A stretch of DNA of 64,000 bases, from positions 364,747 to 428,746 of the forward strand of contig NZ_LT629850.1 in assembly GCF_900106845.1 (NCBI RefSeq), read 5' to 3'. Position 1 is the first letter of the stretch. Each line of letters begins with the position of its first letter. The notes beneath the pieces were generated by a model that was not told the origin of the DNA, did not search any database, and saw only the letters and a list, made by a program, of their open reading frames with translations. The DNA is from Romboutsia timonensis. Lineage in GTDB: Bacteria > Bacillota > Clostridia > Peptostreptococcales > Peptostreptococcaceae. This document shows positions 44,424 through 54,444 of this stretch, piece by piece. The translations under genes and the position numbers were made by a program.

Positions 44424-46280
44424 ATGTACAAATATTTAGACAAAGTAAATTCTCCACAAGACATAAAAAACATGACTGTAGATGAATTAGATTTACTAGC
44501 AAAAGATATAAGAAAGTTTTTAGTTAGATCTGTATCGCAAACAGGCGGACATTTAGCATCTAATTTAGGTGTGGTAGAATTAACTTTAGCATTACATAAG
44601 GTATTTGACAGTCCTAAAGATAAAATTGTATGGGATGTTGGCCATCAATCTTATGTACATAAAATTATTACAGGTAGAAAAGATAACTTCAAAAGTCTTA
44701 GACAATTTAATGGAATGAGTGGTTTTCCTAAAGAATGTGAATGTGAACATGATATATTTGACACAGGTCATAGTAGTACATCTATATCAATAGCTCAAGG
44801 GCTTGCTTGTGCTAGAGATATAAAAAAAGAAGAAAATGATGTTATAGCAGTAATAGGTGATGGGTCTATAACTGGAGGAATGGCACTTGAGGCATTAAAT
44901 CATGTAGGATATACAAATACTGATATGATTATAATTTTAAATGACAATGAAATGTCTATAGATAAAAATGTTGGTGGAATGTCTAGATACTTATCTGGCA
45001 TAATAAGAAATTCTACTGTTAATAAGGTAAAAGATGAAGTAGAAAAGATATTACAAGTATCTCCAGGAGGTAACATAATATCTAAAACAGCAAATAAGGT
45101 TAAGGATAGTATTATTAGTAAATTTATACCCCAAGAATGTTCTTTCTTTGAATCTATAGGGATAAAATATTATGGTCCAGTAGATGGTCATAACACTAAA
45201 GAAATTATAGAAGCTTTAAATAAAGCTAAATCTAAAAAAGGACCAGTACTATTACATGTAATAACTAAAAAAGGTAAGGGATATAGATATGCAGAAGAAC
45301 AACCAGACAAATACCATGGTGTATCGAAGTTTGATATAAAAAGTGGTATAAAAGGTTCTAATGCTGTGTCAATATCTAATCAAGTTGGTCAAAAGCTTAG
45401 TGAAATGGCAAATAAAAATGAAAATATAGTTGCAATAACTGCAGCTATGCCATCTGGAACAGGACTTAATATATTTGAAAAAAATCATCCTAATAGATAC
45501 TATGATGTTGGAATAGCAGAACAGCATGCTACTACATTTGCTGCAGGGCTAGCTAAAAATGGTATGAAGCCTTATTTTGCAGTATATTCATCATTTTTAC
45601 AAAGAGCATATGATCAAATTATACATGATGTTTGCATAACAAGTAAGCCGGTAACATTTTTAATAGATAGGGCAGGTATTGTTGGTAATGATGGAGAAAC
45701 ACATCATGGGATGTTTGATTTAAGCTACTTAAATAATGTACCCAATATAACTGTAATGGCGCCAAAGGATAGCAAAGAGTTAGATTTAATGTTAGAATTA
45801 TCTTTAAAAATAAACTCGCCAGTTGCGATTAGGTACCCAAGAGGAAATAGTTACTATTTAGAGACGGGGTCTTATGAGCCTATAAATTTAGGTAGCTATG
45901 AAATATTATCTCAAGGAAAAGATATAGTCATATTAGCTATTGGAAGTATGGTAAAAAATGCATTAGAAGCAAGAAAAATACTATTAGAAGAAGGAATAAA
46001 TCCAACTATAGTTAATGCTAGATTTTTAAAACCTATAGATAAAGAATTATTAGATAGACTATTTAAAGACCATAAAAAAGTAGTAACTATAGAAGATAAT
46101 GTGATAACTGGTGGATTTTCAACTAATATAAATAAATTTATTATAGACAATAAATGTGATATAGATATAATTAATATAGCTTTACCGGAAGAATTCATAC
46201 CTCATGGAAGTGTGGATGAAATATATAATAGTGTAGGATTATCACCAATTAAAATAGCAGAGAAAATAAAAAGTTTATAA
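44424..46280 (+). CDS. dxs: 1-Deoxy-D-xylulose-5-phosphate synthase
   Basis: Dxs joins pyruvate and glyceraldehyde 3-phosphate, the first step of the MEP isoprenoid path, using thiamine diphosphate. The cofactor motif runs from [16 protein letters not shown] to [13 protein letters not shown]. The histidine in DTGHSSTS and the [15 protein letters not shown] segment are also in place. The ATG at 44424 is 6 bases after AAGGTGA; the ATG at 44418 touches it. It has 618 residues. Confidence 0.95.
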   Translation: MYKYLDKVNSPQDIKNMTVDELDLLAKDIRKFLVRSVSQTGGHLASNLGVVELTLALHKVFDSPKDKIVWDVGHQSYVHKIITGRKDNFKSLRQFNGMSGFPKECECEHDIFDTGHSSTSISIAQGLACARDIKKEENDVIAVIGDGSITGGMALEALNHVGYTNTDMIIILNDNEMSIDKNVGGMSRYLSGIIRNSTVNKVKDEVEKILQVSPGGNIISKTANKVKDSIISKFIPQECSFFESIGIKYYGPVDGHNTKEIIEALNKAKSKKGPVLLHVITKKGKGYRYAEEQPDKYHGVSKFDIKSGIKGSNAVSISNQVGQKLSEMANKNENIVAITAAMPSGTGLNIFEKNHPNRYYDVGIAEQHATTFAAGLAKNGMKPYFAVYSSFLQRAYDQIIHDVCITSKPVTFLIDRAGIVGNDGETHHGMFDLSYLNNVPNITVMAPKDSKELDLMLELSLKINSPVAIRYPRGNSYYLETGSYEPINLGSYEILSQGKDIVILAIGSMVKNALEARKILLEEGINPTIVNARFLKPIDKELLDRLFKDHKKVVTIEDNVITGGFSTNINKFIIDNKCDIDIINIALPEEFIPHGSVDEIYNSVGLSPIKIAEKIKSL

Positions 46281-46297
46281 ACTAGAAAGGTAAATTT

Positions 46298-47110
46298 ATG
46301 AAGAAGAGGATAGATTTATTATTAGTCGAAAAAGGCTACTTTGAAAGCAGAGAAAGAGCTAAAAAGGCTATAATGGCAGGCGTTGTATTTGTAAATAATC
46401 AAAGATGTGATAAGGCTGGTGTAGATGTTGATGAAGATGCAGATATACTAGTAAAAGGAGACCCAATACCTTATGTAAGTAGAGGTGGACTTAAGCTTGA
46501 AAAAGCAATGAAAAACTTCGATTTAACACTAGAGGGTAAGGTATGTATGGATATAGGTGCATCTACTGGAGGGTTTACAGACTGCATGCTTCAAAATGGA
46601 GCTAAAAAAGTATTTTCTATAGATGTAGGATATGGACAACTTGCTTGGAAACTAAGACAGGATGAAAGAGTTGTTTGTATGGAAAGAACTAATATAAGAC
46701 ATGTTACAATAGAGGATACAAAAGAGTTTGCAGATTTTGCATCTATAGATGTTTCGTTTATATCCTTAAAATTAGTACTTCCTAAGTGTAAGGAACTTAT
46801 TCGTGAAAATGGAGAAATTGTAGCACTTATAAAGCCACAATTTGAAGCAGGAAGAGAAAAAGTTGGTAAAAAAGGTGTAGTAAGAGAAAAATCAACGCAT
46901 ATAGAAGTTATACAAATGATATCTGACTTTGCAGTTGAAAATGGGTTTGAAATATTAGATTTAGATTATTCTCCTATAAAGGGACCAGAAGGTAATATAG
47001 AATACCTAATACATTTAAAAGTTACAAATCAGCCATTTGAGTTTGATAGTGAAAATCATAATAAAAAAATATTAGAAGTAGTTGAAGCTTCTCATAATTT
47101 AAGTAAATAG
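46298..47110 (+). CDS. tlyA: TlyA family rRNA methyltransferase
   Basis: TlyA, often labelled hemolysin, is a 2'-O-methyltransferase for rRNA in several bacteria. An S4 RNA-binding domain (about 3-60, RIDLLLVEKGYFESRERAKKAIMAG) is followed by an FtsJ-type domain with DIGASTGGFTDCMLQNGAK and the IKPQFEAGREK segment. It has 270 residues. In Bacillus argR (ahrC) lies next; here recN follows after 40 bases. Confidence 0.93.
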   Translation: MKKRIDLLLVEKGYFESRERAKKAIMAGVVFVNNQRCDKAGVDVDEDADILVKGDPIPYVSRGGLKLEKAMKNFDLTLEGKVCMDIGASTGGFTDCMLQNGAKKVFSIDVGYGQLAWKLRQDERVVCMERTNIRHVTIEDTKEFADFASIDVSFISLKLVLPKCKELIRENGEIVALIKPQFEAGREKVGKKGVVREKSTHIEVIQMISDFAVENGFEILDLDYSPIKGPEGNIEYLIHLKVTNQPFEFDSENHNKKILEVVEASHNLSK

Positions 47111-47150
47111 ATAAAAAATATTAAATATATAAAAAAGAGGGGGATTTAAA

Positions 47151-48833
47151 TTGATCCTTGAGTTATATATGAAAAACTGTGCACTAGTTGAAGAACTAAG
47201 ACTAGGAATAGATGAAAACTTAAATATATTAACTGGTGAAACAGGTTCAGGGAAGTCTATAATAATAGATGCATTAGGATTATGCCTAGGTGAAAAATAT
47301 GATAGATCTTTTTTAAGAAAAGGTACAGAAAAAGGTGTAATAGAAGCTGTATTTCATTCAGAAAGTAGCAACTTAAAGAAAGTCTTACATGAACATGATT
47401 TAGACTTAGATGAAGACAATTTATTAGTAATAACTAGAGTTATATATTCTGATGGAAAAAGTGTTGCTAGGGTTAATGGAAGAACAGTTAAATTATCTAT
47501 ATTAAAAGATATTGCATCTACTTTAATAGATATACATGGACAACATCATAATCAAGCATTATTTAATAAAGAAACTCATTTAGATTTCTTAGATTTGTTT
47601 GGAGAGTTTGAGTTAGAAAATTATAAAAAAGAATATAAATCTATATATGATGAATATAGTGATGTTAAAAAGGCATTAAGCGTATTAACTGAAAATAAAG
47701 ATGATATGCAGATACAAAGAGAAATAGATTTACTTAAATTCCAAATAAATGAAATAGAATCTGCAAATTTAAGTAATGATGAATATGAAGAATTATTAAA
47801 ACAAAGAGATGTATATAGAAACAGTGAAAAAATATATAGTAATCTTAATTCAGCATATCAGAATTTATATGATGGTTCTGTAAACTCTGTTGATTTAGTA
47901 GGAAATGCAGTAAAAGAACTTAGTTTAATATCTCAATATGATAAAACTTTAAGTGATTATAATAATGATATAGAAAGAATTATGTATGAGCTTCAAGATA
48001 TATCGAGAGAGATAAGAAACTATAAAGAAAATATAGATTTTGAGCCATATGAACTTGAACAAATAGAACTTAGAGTAGATGAAATAAATAATTTAAGAAG
48101 AAAATATGGAGATTCTATAGAAGATATATTTAACTACTATGAAAAAATGAAATCTAGATTAGAAGAAATACTAAATAGAGATGAAAAAGTAGAAGAATTA
48201 AAATTAGAAATAATAAGACTTGAAAAAACTCTTAAAAATAAAGCAGATGAACTAACAAAAGCAAGAAAAGAAGTTGCTTTAAGGTTAGAGGAAGTTTTAT
48301 TAGTAGAATTAAAGAGTTTAAATATGAAAAATGTTGTATTTAAAGTTAACTTTGAAGAAACTGTATTTAATATGAAAGGTCAAGATGATATAGAATTTAT
48401 GATATCTTTCAACTTAGGAGAAGATATTAAACCTATATATAAAGTTGCATCAGGTGGGGAAATGTCTAGATTTATGCTTGCATTTAAGACTATACTTGCA
48501 GATATTGACCAAATAGATACATTGGTATTTGATGAAATAGATACAGGAATAAGTGGTATAGCAGCTCAGATAGTTGGAGAAAAGCTTAGTAATATAGGTA
48601 AGAAAAAACAAATTATATGTATAACACATTTACCACAAATTGCTGCTACAGCAGATACTCATTATTGTATAGAAAAAAGTACATCAAATGAAAGAACATT
48701 CACAACTATAAGAAGGCTAGATAACAATCAAAGAAAAGATGAAATAGCAAGACTTATAGCAGGAAGTAATATAACAGAGAAAACAATGGAACATGCTACT
48801 GAAATAATAGAATTAGCTAAAAGAAGCCTATAA
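47151..48833 (+). CDS. recN: DNA repair protein RecN
   Basis: RecN is an SMC-like ATPase for double-strand break repair. Walker A is GETGSGKSIIIDALGL near residues 29-44, a long coiled coil (about 150-380) follows, and the signature ASGGEMSRFMLAFK and Walker B FDEIDTGISG complete the ATPase. It has 560 residues. The start is TTG at 47151, 7 bases after GAGGGGG. Confidence 0.95.
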   Translation: MILELYMKNCALVEELRLGIDENLNILTGETGSGKSIIIDALGLCLGEKYDRSFLRKGTEKGVIEAVFHSESSNLKKVLHEHDLDLDEDNLLVITRVIYSDGKSVARVNGRTVKLSILKDIASTLIDIHGQHHNQALFNKETHLDFLDLFGEFELENYKKEYKSIYDEYSDVKKALSVLTENKDDMQIQREIDLLKFQINEIESANLSNDEYEELLKQRDVYRNSEKIYSNLNSAYQNLYDGSVNSVDLVGNAVKELSLISQYDKTLSDYNNDIERIMYELQDISREIRNYKENIDFEPYELEQIELRVDEINNLRRKYGDSIEDIFNYYEKMKSRLEEILNRDEKVEELKLEIIRLEKTLKNKADELTKARKEVALRLEEVLLVELKSLNMKNVVFKVNFEETVFNMKGQDDIEFMISFNLGEDIKPIYKVASGGEMSRFMLAFKTILADIDQIDTLVFDEIDTGISGIAAQIVGEKLSNIGKKKQIICITHLPQIAATADTHYCIEKSTSNERTFTTIRRLDNNQRKDEIARLIAGSNITEKTMEHATEIIELAKRSL

Positions 48834-48847
48834 GGCTTCTTTTTTTG
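48821..48847 (+). terminator. Terminator at the end of recN
   Basis: AAGAAGCCT (48821-48829) pairs with AGGCTTCTT (48833-48841) over a 3-base loop and leads into a T tract. The recN stop codon lies inside the loop and stem. Confidence 0.85.
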
Positions 48848-48906
48848 TATAAAACTTACTAAAAATGGAATTATAAATACATAATATATAAGGGTTGGAG
48901 GTTAAT

Positions 48907-49935
48907 ATGAAAGGAAAAAATGTTATATTATCTTTAGTTTTAATTAGTTGTTTTATACTATTTGGATATTATTATAAAAGTGTGTATTTAAGTAATAGCA
49001 TAGAAGCTATAAATATGAAAGCTATGAATAAGAAATATGTATATCCTTTAGGAGAAATCGTAGGTATAAAAGCAACTACAGATGGAGTTTTAGTTATAGG
49101 ATATGAAGAGGAAAATATAGAGTATATAGGTGGTATAGAAAAAGGTGATAATATAATAGCTATAAATGATATAAAAATTGAAAATGTTCAAGATATATCT
49201 GAAATATTAGAAGATGTAAATGAAGATGAAGTTAAGATAAGTTTAATAAGAAATGAAAATTGTATTGATGAGAATATAAAATTAAAAAAATACGGAAAAA
49301 ATAAAAGATTAGGATTATGGGTAAGGGATAAGATATCAGGAGTAGGTACAATTACATTTTATGATCCACAAGAAGCTGTGTTTAAAGGTATTGGTCATGC
49401 TATAATAGATTCTGATACAAATGAGTTGCTTAGAATAAAGCAAGGATATGTATATAAACCTAAAAAATTAAATATAGAAAAAGGAACAAATGAGAAAACT
49501 GGATATTTATATGGCGATTTTGATTTAAAAAGTCCAATTGGTGAGTTTAAATGTAATTCTAATTTTGGAATTACTGGAATATATAATTCAGAAAAGAAAA
49601 AATCAACTCAGTTAATGGAAGTGGGAAGTGAAAAAGATATAAACCTAGGAAAAGCATACATATTATTAGAAGATAAAAATAAAAATACAGTAAGCTATGA
49701 TATAAATATAATTGATATATCAACAGATGAACAAAGTACTAGACAAATTTCAATAGAAGTTACGGATGATAGATTAATTAATTATACAGGTGGTATTATT
49801 CAAGGTATGAGTGGTGCTCCTATAATACAAAATAATAAGCTTATTGGAGCTGTAACTCATGTAATTAAAGATAATCCTAAAAAAGGATATGGTATTTTTA
49901 TAGAGGAAATGATAAAATTAGAGAATAAAGATTAA
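48907..49935 (+). CDS. spoIVB: SpoIVB serine peptidase
   Basis: SpoIVB is secreted from the forespore and, in Bacillus, cleaves SpoIVFA to start sigma-K activation. One N-terminal membrane segment (about 5-25), a PDZ domain (about 45-125) and an S55 peptidase domain are visible. His164 in GIGHAI and Ser302 in GMSGAPI match the catalytic pair. The ATG at 48907 is 5 bases after TTGGAGG. It has 342 residues, shorter than Bacillus (about 425). spo0A follows. Confidence 0.93.
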   Translation: MKGKNVILSLVLISCFILFGYYYKSVYLSNSIEAINMKAMNKKYVYPLGEIVGIKATTDGVLVIGYEEENIEYIGGIEKGDNIIAINDIKIENVQDISEILEDVNEDEVKISLIRNENCIDENIKLKKYGKNKRLGLWVRDKISGVGTITFYDPQEAVFKGIGHAIIDSDTNELLRIKQGYVYKPKKLNIEKGTNEKTGYLYGDFDLKSPIGEFKCNSNFGITGIYNSEKKKSTQLMEVGSEKDINLGKAYILLEDKNKNTVSYDINIIDISTDEQSTRQISIEVTDDRLINYTGGIIQGMSGAPIIQNNKLIGAVTHVIKDNPKKGYGIFIEEMIKLENKD

Positions 49936-49973
49936 AAAAATAATAATAAATATTAAAATTTTAAATAGATTGA

Positions 49974-49999
49974 AGGAATATAAATTTAGTATGTCGAAT
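49974..49999 (+). promoter_or_regulatory. Sigma-H-like promoter of spo0A with overlapping 0A box
   Basis: AGGAATA (49974-49980) and CGAAT (49995-49999) fit the sigma-H form with 14 bases between. The word TGTCGAA (49992-49998), a perfect 0A box, overlaps the -10. Active Spo0A could therefore act on its own promoter from there. Confidence 0.7.
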
Positions 50000-50074
50000 A
50001 TGATTAAAAGTGAAAAACTTTCGATATTATTTAAATATAAAAAATAAAATGTTTTATTAATAGGGGGAATTTTA

Positions 50075-50887
50075 GTGAACGAGAAAATTAAAATAGTATT
50101 AGCTGACGATAACAAAGATTTTTGTCAGGTTTTAAAGGAATATTTATCAAATGAAAGCGATATAGAAATATTAGGTATAGCAAAAGACGGTATAGAAGCT
50201 TTAGATTTAGTTAAAAAAACTCAACCAGATTTACTAGTATTAGATGTTATAATGCCGCACTTAGATGGTTTAGGAGTAATAGAAAAATTAAACTCTATGA
50301 ATCTTCCTAAGATGCCAAAAATAATAGTTTTATCTGCAGTAGGTCAAGATAAGATAACTCAATCTGCTATAAACTTAGGTGCAGATTATTATATAGTTAA
50401 GCCTTTTGATTTTGTCATATTTATAAATAGAATAAGAGAGTTAGTGGCAAATAAAACGAATCATGTTGAAGCTAAGCCAAGAACACATGCAGATATACAA
50501 ATGACTAGAAGTGATTTTGTAAGAAATGCAGGGAATATAGAAACTGAAATAACAAATATAATACATGAAATAGGTGTTCCAGCACATATAAAAGGATATT
50601 TATACTTAAGAGAAGCTATAAAAATGGTTATAGAAAATGTTGAACTTTTAGGAGCTGTGACTAAAGAATTATACCCAAGTATAGCTAAGAAGTTCAACAC
50701 TACTCCAAGTAGAGTAGAAAGAGCTATAAGACATGCGATAGAAGTTGCATGGAGTAGAGGTAAAGTTGATACTATAAACCAATTATTTGGATATACAGTT
50801 CATAATACTAAAGGAAAACCAACAAACTCTGAATTTATAGCAATGATTGCAGATAAATTAAGATTAGAGCATAGTATGGTCAAGTAA
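50075..50887 (+). CDS. spo0A: Sporulation master regulator Spo0A
   Basis: Spo0A is the response regulator that starts sporulation. The receiver domain (about 1-120) has Asp11-Asp12, phospho-acceptor Asp57 in LVLDVIMP and the lysine in VKPFDF. The DNA-binding domain (about 150-270) has the recognition helix region [18 protein letters not shown]. It has 270 residues. The start is GTG after AGGGGG. The spoIVB-spo0A order is the same as in Bacillus and Clostridioides. Confidence 0.97.
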   Translation: MNEKIKIVLADDNKDFCQVLKEYLSNESDIEILGIAKDGIEALDLVKKTQPDLLVLDVIMPHLDGLGVIEKLNSMNLPKMPKIIVLSAVGQDKITQSAINLGADYYIVKPFDFVIFINRIRELVANKTNHVEAKPRTHADIQMTRSDFVRNAGNIETEITNIIHEIGVPAHIKGYLYLREAIKMVIENVELLGAVTKELYPSIAKKFNTTPSRVERAIRHAIEVAWSRGKVDTINQLFGYTVHNTKGKPTNSEFIAMIADKLRLEHSMVK

Positions 50888-50896
50888 ATCATATAA

Positions 50897-50932
50897 ATAA
50901 AGCCTTCTAAAATAAGAAGGCTTTATTTTTTT
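50897..50932 (+). terminator. Terminator after spo0A
   Basis: Ten bases (50899-50908) pair with 50915-50924 over a 6-base loop; two more A-T pairs extend the stem, then a long T tract. Confidence 0.88.
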
Positions 50933-51001
50933 GTATTTTATTATAATATATTATGTTATAGGAAAACTTAATATATAAGGACATATTAAGGAGGTTCTTT
51001 A

Positions 51002-52285
51002 ATGGAAATATTTATACCTAAAGAGGTCAGTTTTTTAATAGATACAATATATGAAAATGGGTATGAAGCATTTATGGTAGGTGGATGTGTGAGAGATAGT
51101 ATACTTAATTTAACACCTAATGATTATGATATTACAACTAGTGCAACACCACAAGAAATAATGAATATATTTAAAGACTATAAAATAATAGATACAGGAA
51201 TAAAGCATGGAACAGTGTCTATTATTTTAAATAATAATATATATGAGATAACTACTTATAGAATAGAAGGAGAATATGAAAATAATAGAAGTCCTAAAAA
51301 TGTAGAATTTACATCTAATATAGAAGAAGATCTTAAAAGAAGAGATTTTACAATAAATGCAATGGCATACAATGAACAGTTTGGAATAGTAGATAAGTTT
51401 AATGGCTTAGAAGATTTACAAAAAAGAATAATAAAGACAGTAGGAAATCCAGATGAAAGATTTGAAGAGGATGGACTTAGAATGATAAGGGCAATTAGGT
51501 TTAGTAGTAAACTAGGCTTTAGTATAGATGAAAATACACTAAAGAGTATATACAAAAATGCATATATAATAAAAAATATAAGTATAGAAAGAATTAATGA
51601 TGAGTTTACAAAAACCCTGGTAAGTGATAATCCACAGAATATAATTTTACTGTATAAAACTAAGATACTTGAGAATTTAGGAATTCATTGCAACTTAAAT
51701 GGATATTATTACGAAGAATTGGAAAGAGATATAAACATATTAAAAAGTTGTGATAATAATTTACTAGATAGATTAATAATGTTAGAATATTTAATTTCAA
51801 ATAAAATATTAAAATGTATTGATCAACATGAAAAATATAAATATTACTGTGAAAACATAAAGAAAGTAAATATTATAAATAATTTAAGATATTCAAACAA
51901 AGTAATAAATTACTGTAATGATATTATGGAATATATGATTAAAGATATTGAAAAAATAGACAATATAGTTATTAAAAGATATCTAAATAATATTGGATAT
52001 GAAAAATTAAATAAAGTTTTTAAATTAAAATTAATTTACAATGTATTTTTAGATAATAAAAATAAAGCTGAATTTTTTAGGCAATGTATTATTAAATTAA
52101 ATGAAATAGAAAATAGCAAAGAATGTTATAAAATAAGTGATTTAGATATAAATGGAAAAATACTTAAAGATTTAGGATATAAAGGTAAAGAGATAGGAGA
52201 AAAGTTAAACTTTTTACTAGATGAAGTTATAAAAAGTCCTTTACTTAATAAAAAGGATATCCTAATAAATTTATTGAAGTTATAA
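51002..52285 (+). CDS. cca: CCA tRNA nucleotidyltransferase
   Basis: This class II enzyme adds or repairs the CCA end of tRNA. The N-terminal head has MVGGCVRDSILNLTPNDYDI, with the metal-binding DYD, and RRDFTINAMAYN, and the RFEEDGLRMIRAIRFSSKLGF region reads the nucleotide. The C-terminal half is AT-rich and diverged, with no HD phosphohydrolase motif. A related poly(A) polymerase is possible but less likely. It has 427 residues, and AAGGAGG lies before the ATG. Confidence 0.88.
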   Translation: MEIFIPKEVSFLIDTIYENGYEAFMVGGCVRDSILNLTPNDYDITTSATPQEIMNIFKDYKIIDTGIKHGTVSIILNNNIYEITTYRIEGEYENNRSPKNVEFTSNIEEDLKRRDFTINAMAYNEQFGIVDKFNGLEDLQKRIIKTVGNPDERFEEDGLRMIRAIRFSSKLGFSIDENTLKSIYKNAYIIKNISIERINDEFTKTLVSDNPQNIILLYKTKILENLGIHCNLNGYYYEELERDINILKSCDNNLLDRLIMLEYLISNKILKCIDQHEKYKYYCENIKKVNIINNLRYSNKVINYCNDIMEYMIKDIEKIDNIVIKRYLNNIGYEKLNKVFKLKLIYNVFLDNKNKAEFFRQCIIKLNEIENSKECYKISDLDINGKILKDLGYKGKEIGEKLNFLLDEVIKSPLLNKKDILINLLKL

Positions 52286-52348
52286 GTAATTTATGATATT
52301 AATATAGATTAGATGTAACATATGAATAAATATATAAAAACTTAAAAT

Positions 52349-52378
52349 ATTTCTTTTATTGTTAAATAGTGATATAAT
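52349..52378 (+). promoter_or_regulatory. Sigma-A promoter of the steA cluster
   Basis: TTGTTA (52349-52354) and TATAAT (52373-52378) are 18 bases apart, about 39 bases before the ATG at 52417. Confidence 0.55.
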
Positions 52379-52416
52379 TGAATGTGATTTTAAAAAAGAT
52401 GTCGGAGGTTTACAAT

Positions 52417-53538
52417 ATGAAAGTCCAAGCACCTATAAAGGTGGATAGAAAAACTAAAAGACTTGCTAAAAGGCTTACAGGTAGAGAGATAGCGGTTATA
52501 AATCATGTAGATATTGATGAAGTTGCTGCAAACTCTTTAGTAGAAGGTAAGATTAAACTTGTAATTAATGCATCAGAGTCTATAAGTGGAAGATATCCGA
52601 ATAAAGGACCAGGTATACTAACTGAAAATAACATACTAATAATCGATAATGTAGGAGAAGAGTTATTTCATAATTTAGCTGAAGGTCAAATAATAGAAGT
52701 TATAGATGGAAATATATATAGAGATGGAGAACTTTTAGGAAGCGGTGAAGTATTAGATAAGCAACAGGTTTCAGAAAAGTTAAAGAAAGCATACGAGAAC
52801 TTATCAGTAGAACTAGACAGATTTATAGACAATACTATAGATTATGCAAAGAAAGAAAAAGGATTTATACTAGGAGAAGTTGAAATTCCACATGTTAAAA
52901 CAAACTATGCAAATAAACATGTATTAATAGTTGTAAGGGGTCAAGATTATAAGCAAGATTTAAGTACAATAATATCATACATAGAAGAGATGAAACCAAT
53001 TTTAGTTGGTGTTGATGGTGGAGCAGATGCATTACTTGAGTTTGGATATACTCCAGATGTTATAGTTGGCGATATGGATAGTGTAAGTGATGAAGCATTA
53101 AAAAAAGCAAAAGAAATAATAGTACATGCATATACGGATGGAAGAGCACCAGGATTAAAAAGAGTAAATGATTTAGGCTTAGATGCTATAGTTTTCCCTG
53201 CACCAGGAACTAGTGAAGATATAGCTATGCTTATTGCTTATGAATATAAAGCAGAACTTATAGTTGCTTTAGGAACGCACTCAAATATGATTGATTTCCT
53301 AGAAAAAGGTAGAAAAGGTATGGCAAGTACGTTTTTAGTTAGATTAAAAATTGGTGCTAAATTAATAGATGCAAAGGGTGTTAATTTACTGTATAGAAGT
53401 AAATTAAAGATGAAATATATTTGGGCGTTAATAGCAACTGCGTTATTCCCAATACTTATAATTGCATCTTTCACACCAAGTGTAAAACAATTTATGCATC
53501 TGATGCAATTAAAGTTAAAGTTATTATTACAGATGTAA
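52417..53538 (+). CDS. steA: SteA-like putative cytokinetic ring protein
   Basis: SteA is linked to division and envelope integrity in Corynebacterium, with partner SteB. The protein begins with a conserved block (LTGREIAVINHVDIDEVAANSLVEG) and carries a thiamine-pyrophosphokinase-like domain with VGVDGGADALLEFGYTPDVIVGDMDS. One membrane segment lies near the C-terminus (about 327-347). The ATG at 52417 is 8 bases after GGAGG; a longer frame from 52378 lacks a site. It has 373 residues. Enzyme activity is not shown. Confidence 0.82.
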   Translation: MKVQAPIKVDRKTKRLAKRLTGREIAVINHVDIDEVAANSLVEGKIKLVINASESISGRYPNKGPGILTENNILIIDNVGEELFHNLAEGQIIEVIDGNIYRDGELLGSGEVLDKQQVSEKLKKAYENLSVELDRFIDNTIDYAKKEKGFILGEVEIPHVKTNYANKHVLIVVRGQDYKQDLSTIISYIEEMKPILVGVDGGADALLEFGYTPDVIVGDMDSVSDEALKKAKEIIVHAYTDGRAPGLKRVNDLGLDAIVFPAPGTSEDIAMLIAYEYKAELIVALGTHSNMIDFLEKGRKGMASTFLVRLKIGAKLIDAKGVNLLYRSKLKMKYIWALIATALFPILIIASFTPSVKQFMHLMQLKLKLLLQM

Positions 53539-53553
53539 TTTAGGAGGATTAAT

Positions 53554-54429
53554 ATGCATATAAATATGAAATATTATATAGTTAGTATAGGGGCTATATT
53601 TATATCTTTAGGGATTGGTATATTAGTAGGGTATAACTTGAACTATGACCAAGAACTTAGCAAACAACAAGCAAGTGTTATAAGTGATTTAGACAATAAA
53701 TTTGATGCACTAAAAGTAACAAATGATAATTTAGAAAAAAGCTTAGCTGATTTAAGTGATGACTATGATAAAGCTATAGCATTTATAAATGATAATGTAA
53801 ATAATTTAGTAGTAGGTAGACTAACAGATAAAAACATAGGGATAATATCTACTAATCAAGACAATGACTATACAAAAGAGATAAATGAAATAATAACTAC
53901 TGCTAATGGAAATGTAGCTTTTGATATAACATTAAATAACAATATATTTAATGAAAAAAAGATAGAAGAACTAGCAACTAAATTAAATTTAGAAATAAAA
54001 GATACAAAAGATATTATGGCATATATTGAAAAAGCTTTAAGTGAAAGTAATGCTAGCTTAAAATTAAAGGAACTTGAAGATGCAGAAATGATAAAGATAA
54101 ATTCATTAAATGAAAATTACCAAAGTTATGATTCTGTAGTAATAGCCGGTGGAAATAATGGTAAGCTAGGTAAAGAACAATATGAAAATATAGATAAAAT
54201 ACTAATAGAAACTTTAAAGGATAAAGATAAAAATATAGTAGGTGTTCAACAAAGCAATACTAAATTTTCATATGTAGATTTATATTTTAATGACAAGGTT
54301 ACAACTATAGATAATGTAGATGAGGGTATAGGTAAATTATCGCTAGTTATGGTACTTCAAGATAGTAGTATAGCAGGCAAATTTGGAAAGCTAGAAGGTT
54401 CAGATAGCATAATACCATATAAAAAATAA
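53554..54429 (+). CDS. MctB/SteB-like membrane-anchored protein
   Basis: This 291-residue protein has one N-terminal membrane helix (about 6-28), a coiled coil (about 32-75) and an outer domain that ends SLVMVLQDSSIAGKFG. It is of the MctB family, often labelled copper transporter, and the pairing with steA matches SteA-SteB of Actinobacteria. There are no Cys or Met clusters to support copper transport. It starts 15 bases after steA. Confidence 0.75.
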   Translation: MHINMKYYIVSIGAIFISLGIGILVGYNLNYDQELSKQQASVISDLDNKFDALKVTNDNLEKSLADLSDDYDKAIAFINDNVNNLVVGRLTDKNIGIISTNQDNDYTKEINEIITTANGNVAFDITLNNNIFNEKKIEELATKLNLEIKDTKDIMAYIEKALSESNASLKLKELEDAEMIKINSLNENYQSYDSVVIAGGNNGKLGKEQYENIDKILIETLKDKDKNIVGVQQSNTKFSYVDLYFNDKVTTIDNVDEGIGKLSLVMVLQDSSIAGKFGKLEGSDSIIPYKK

Positions 54430-54444
54430 AAAGGAGAGACAAGT

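Noticed and set aside
48847-48886. Sigma-G promoter for spoIVB
   Set aside because: CATAATA (48880-48886) is a fair -10, but the nearest GTATA -35-like word is 28 bases away, too far for a sigma-G promoter.
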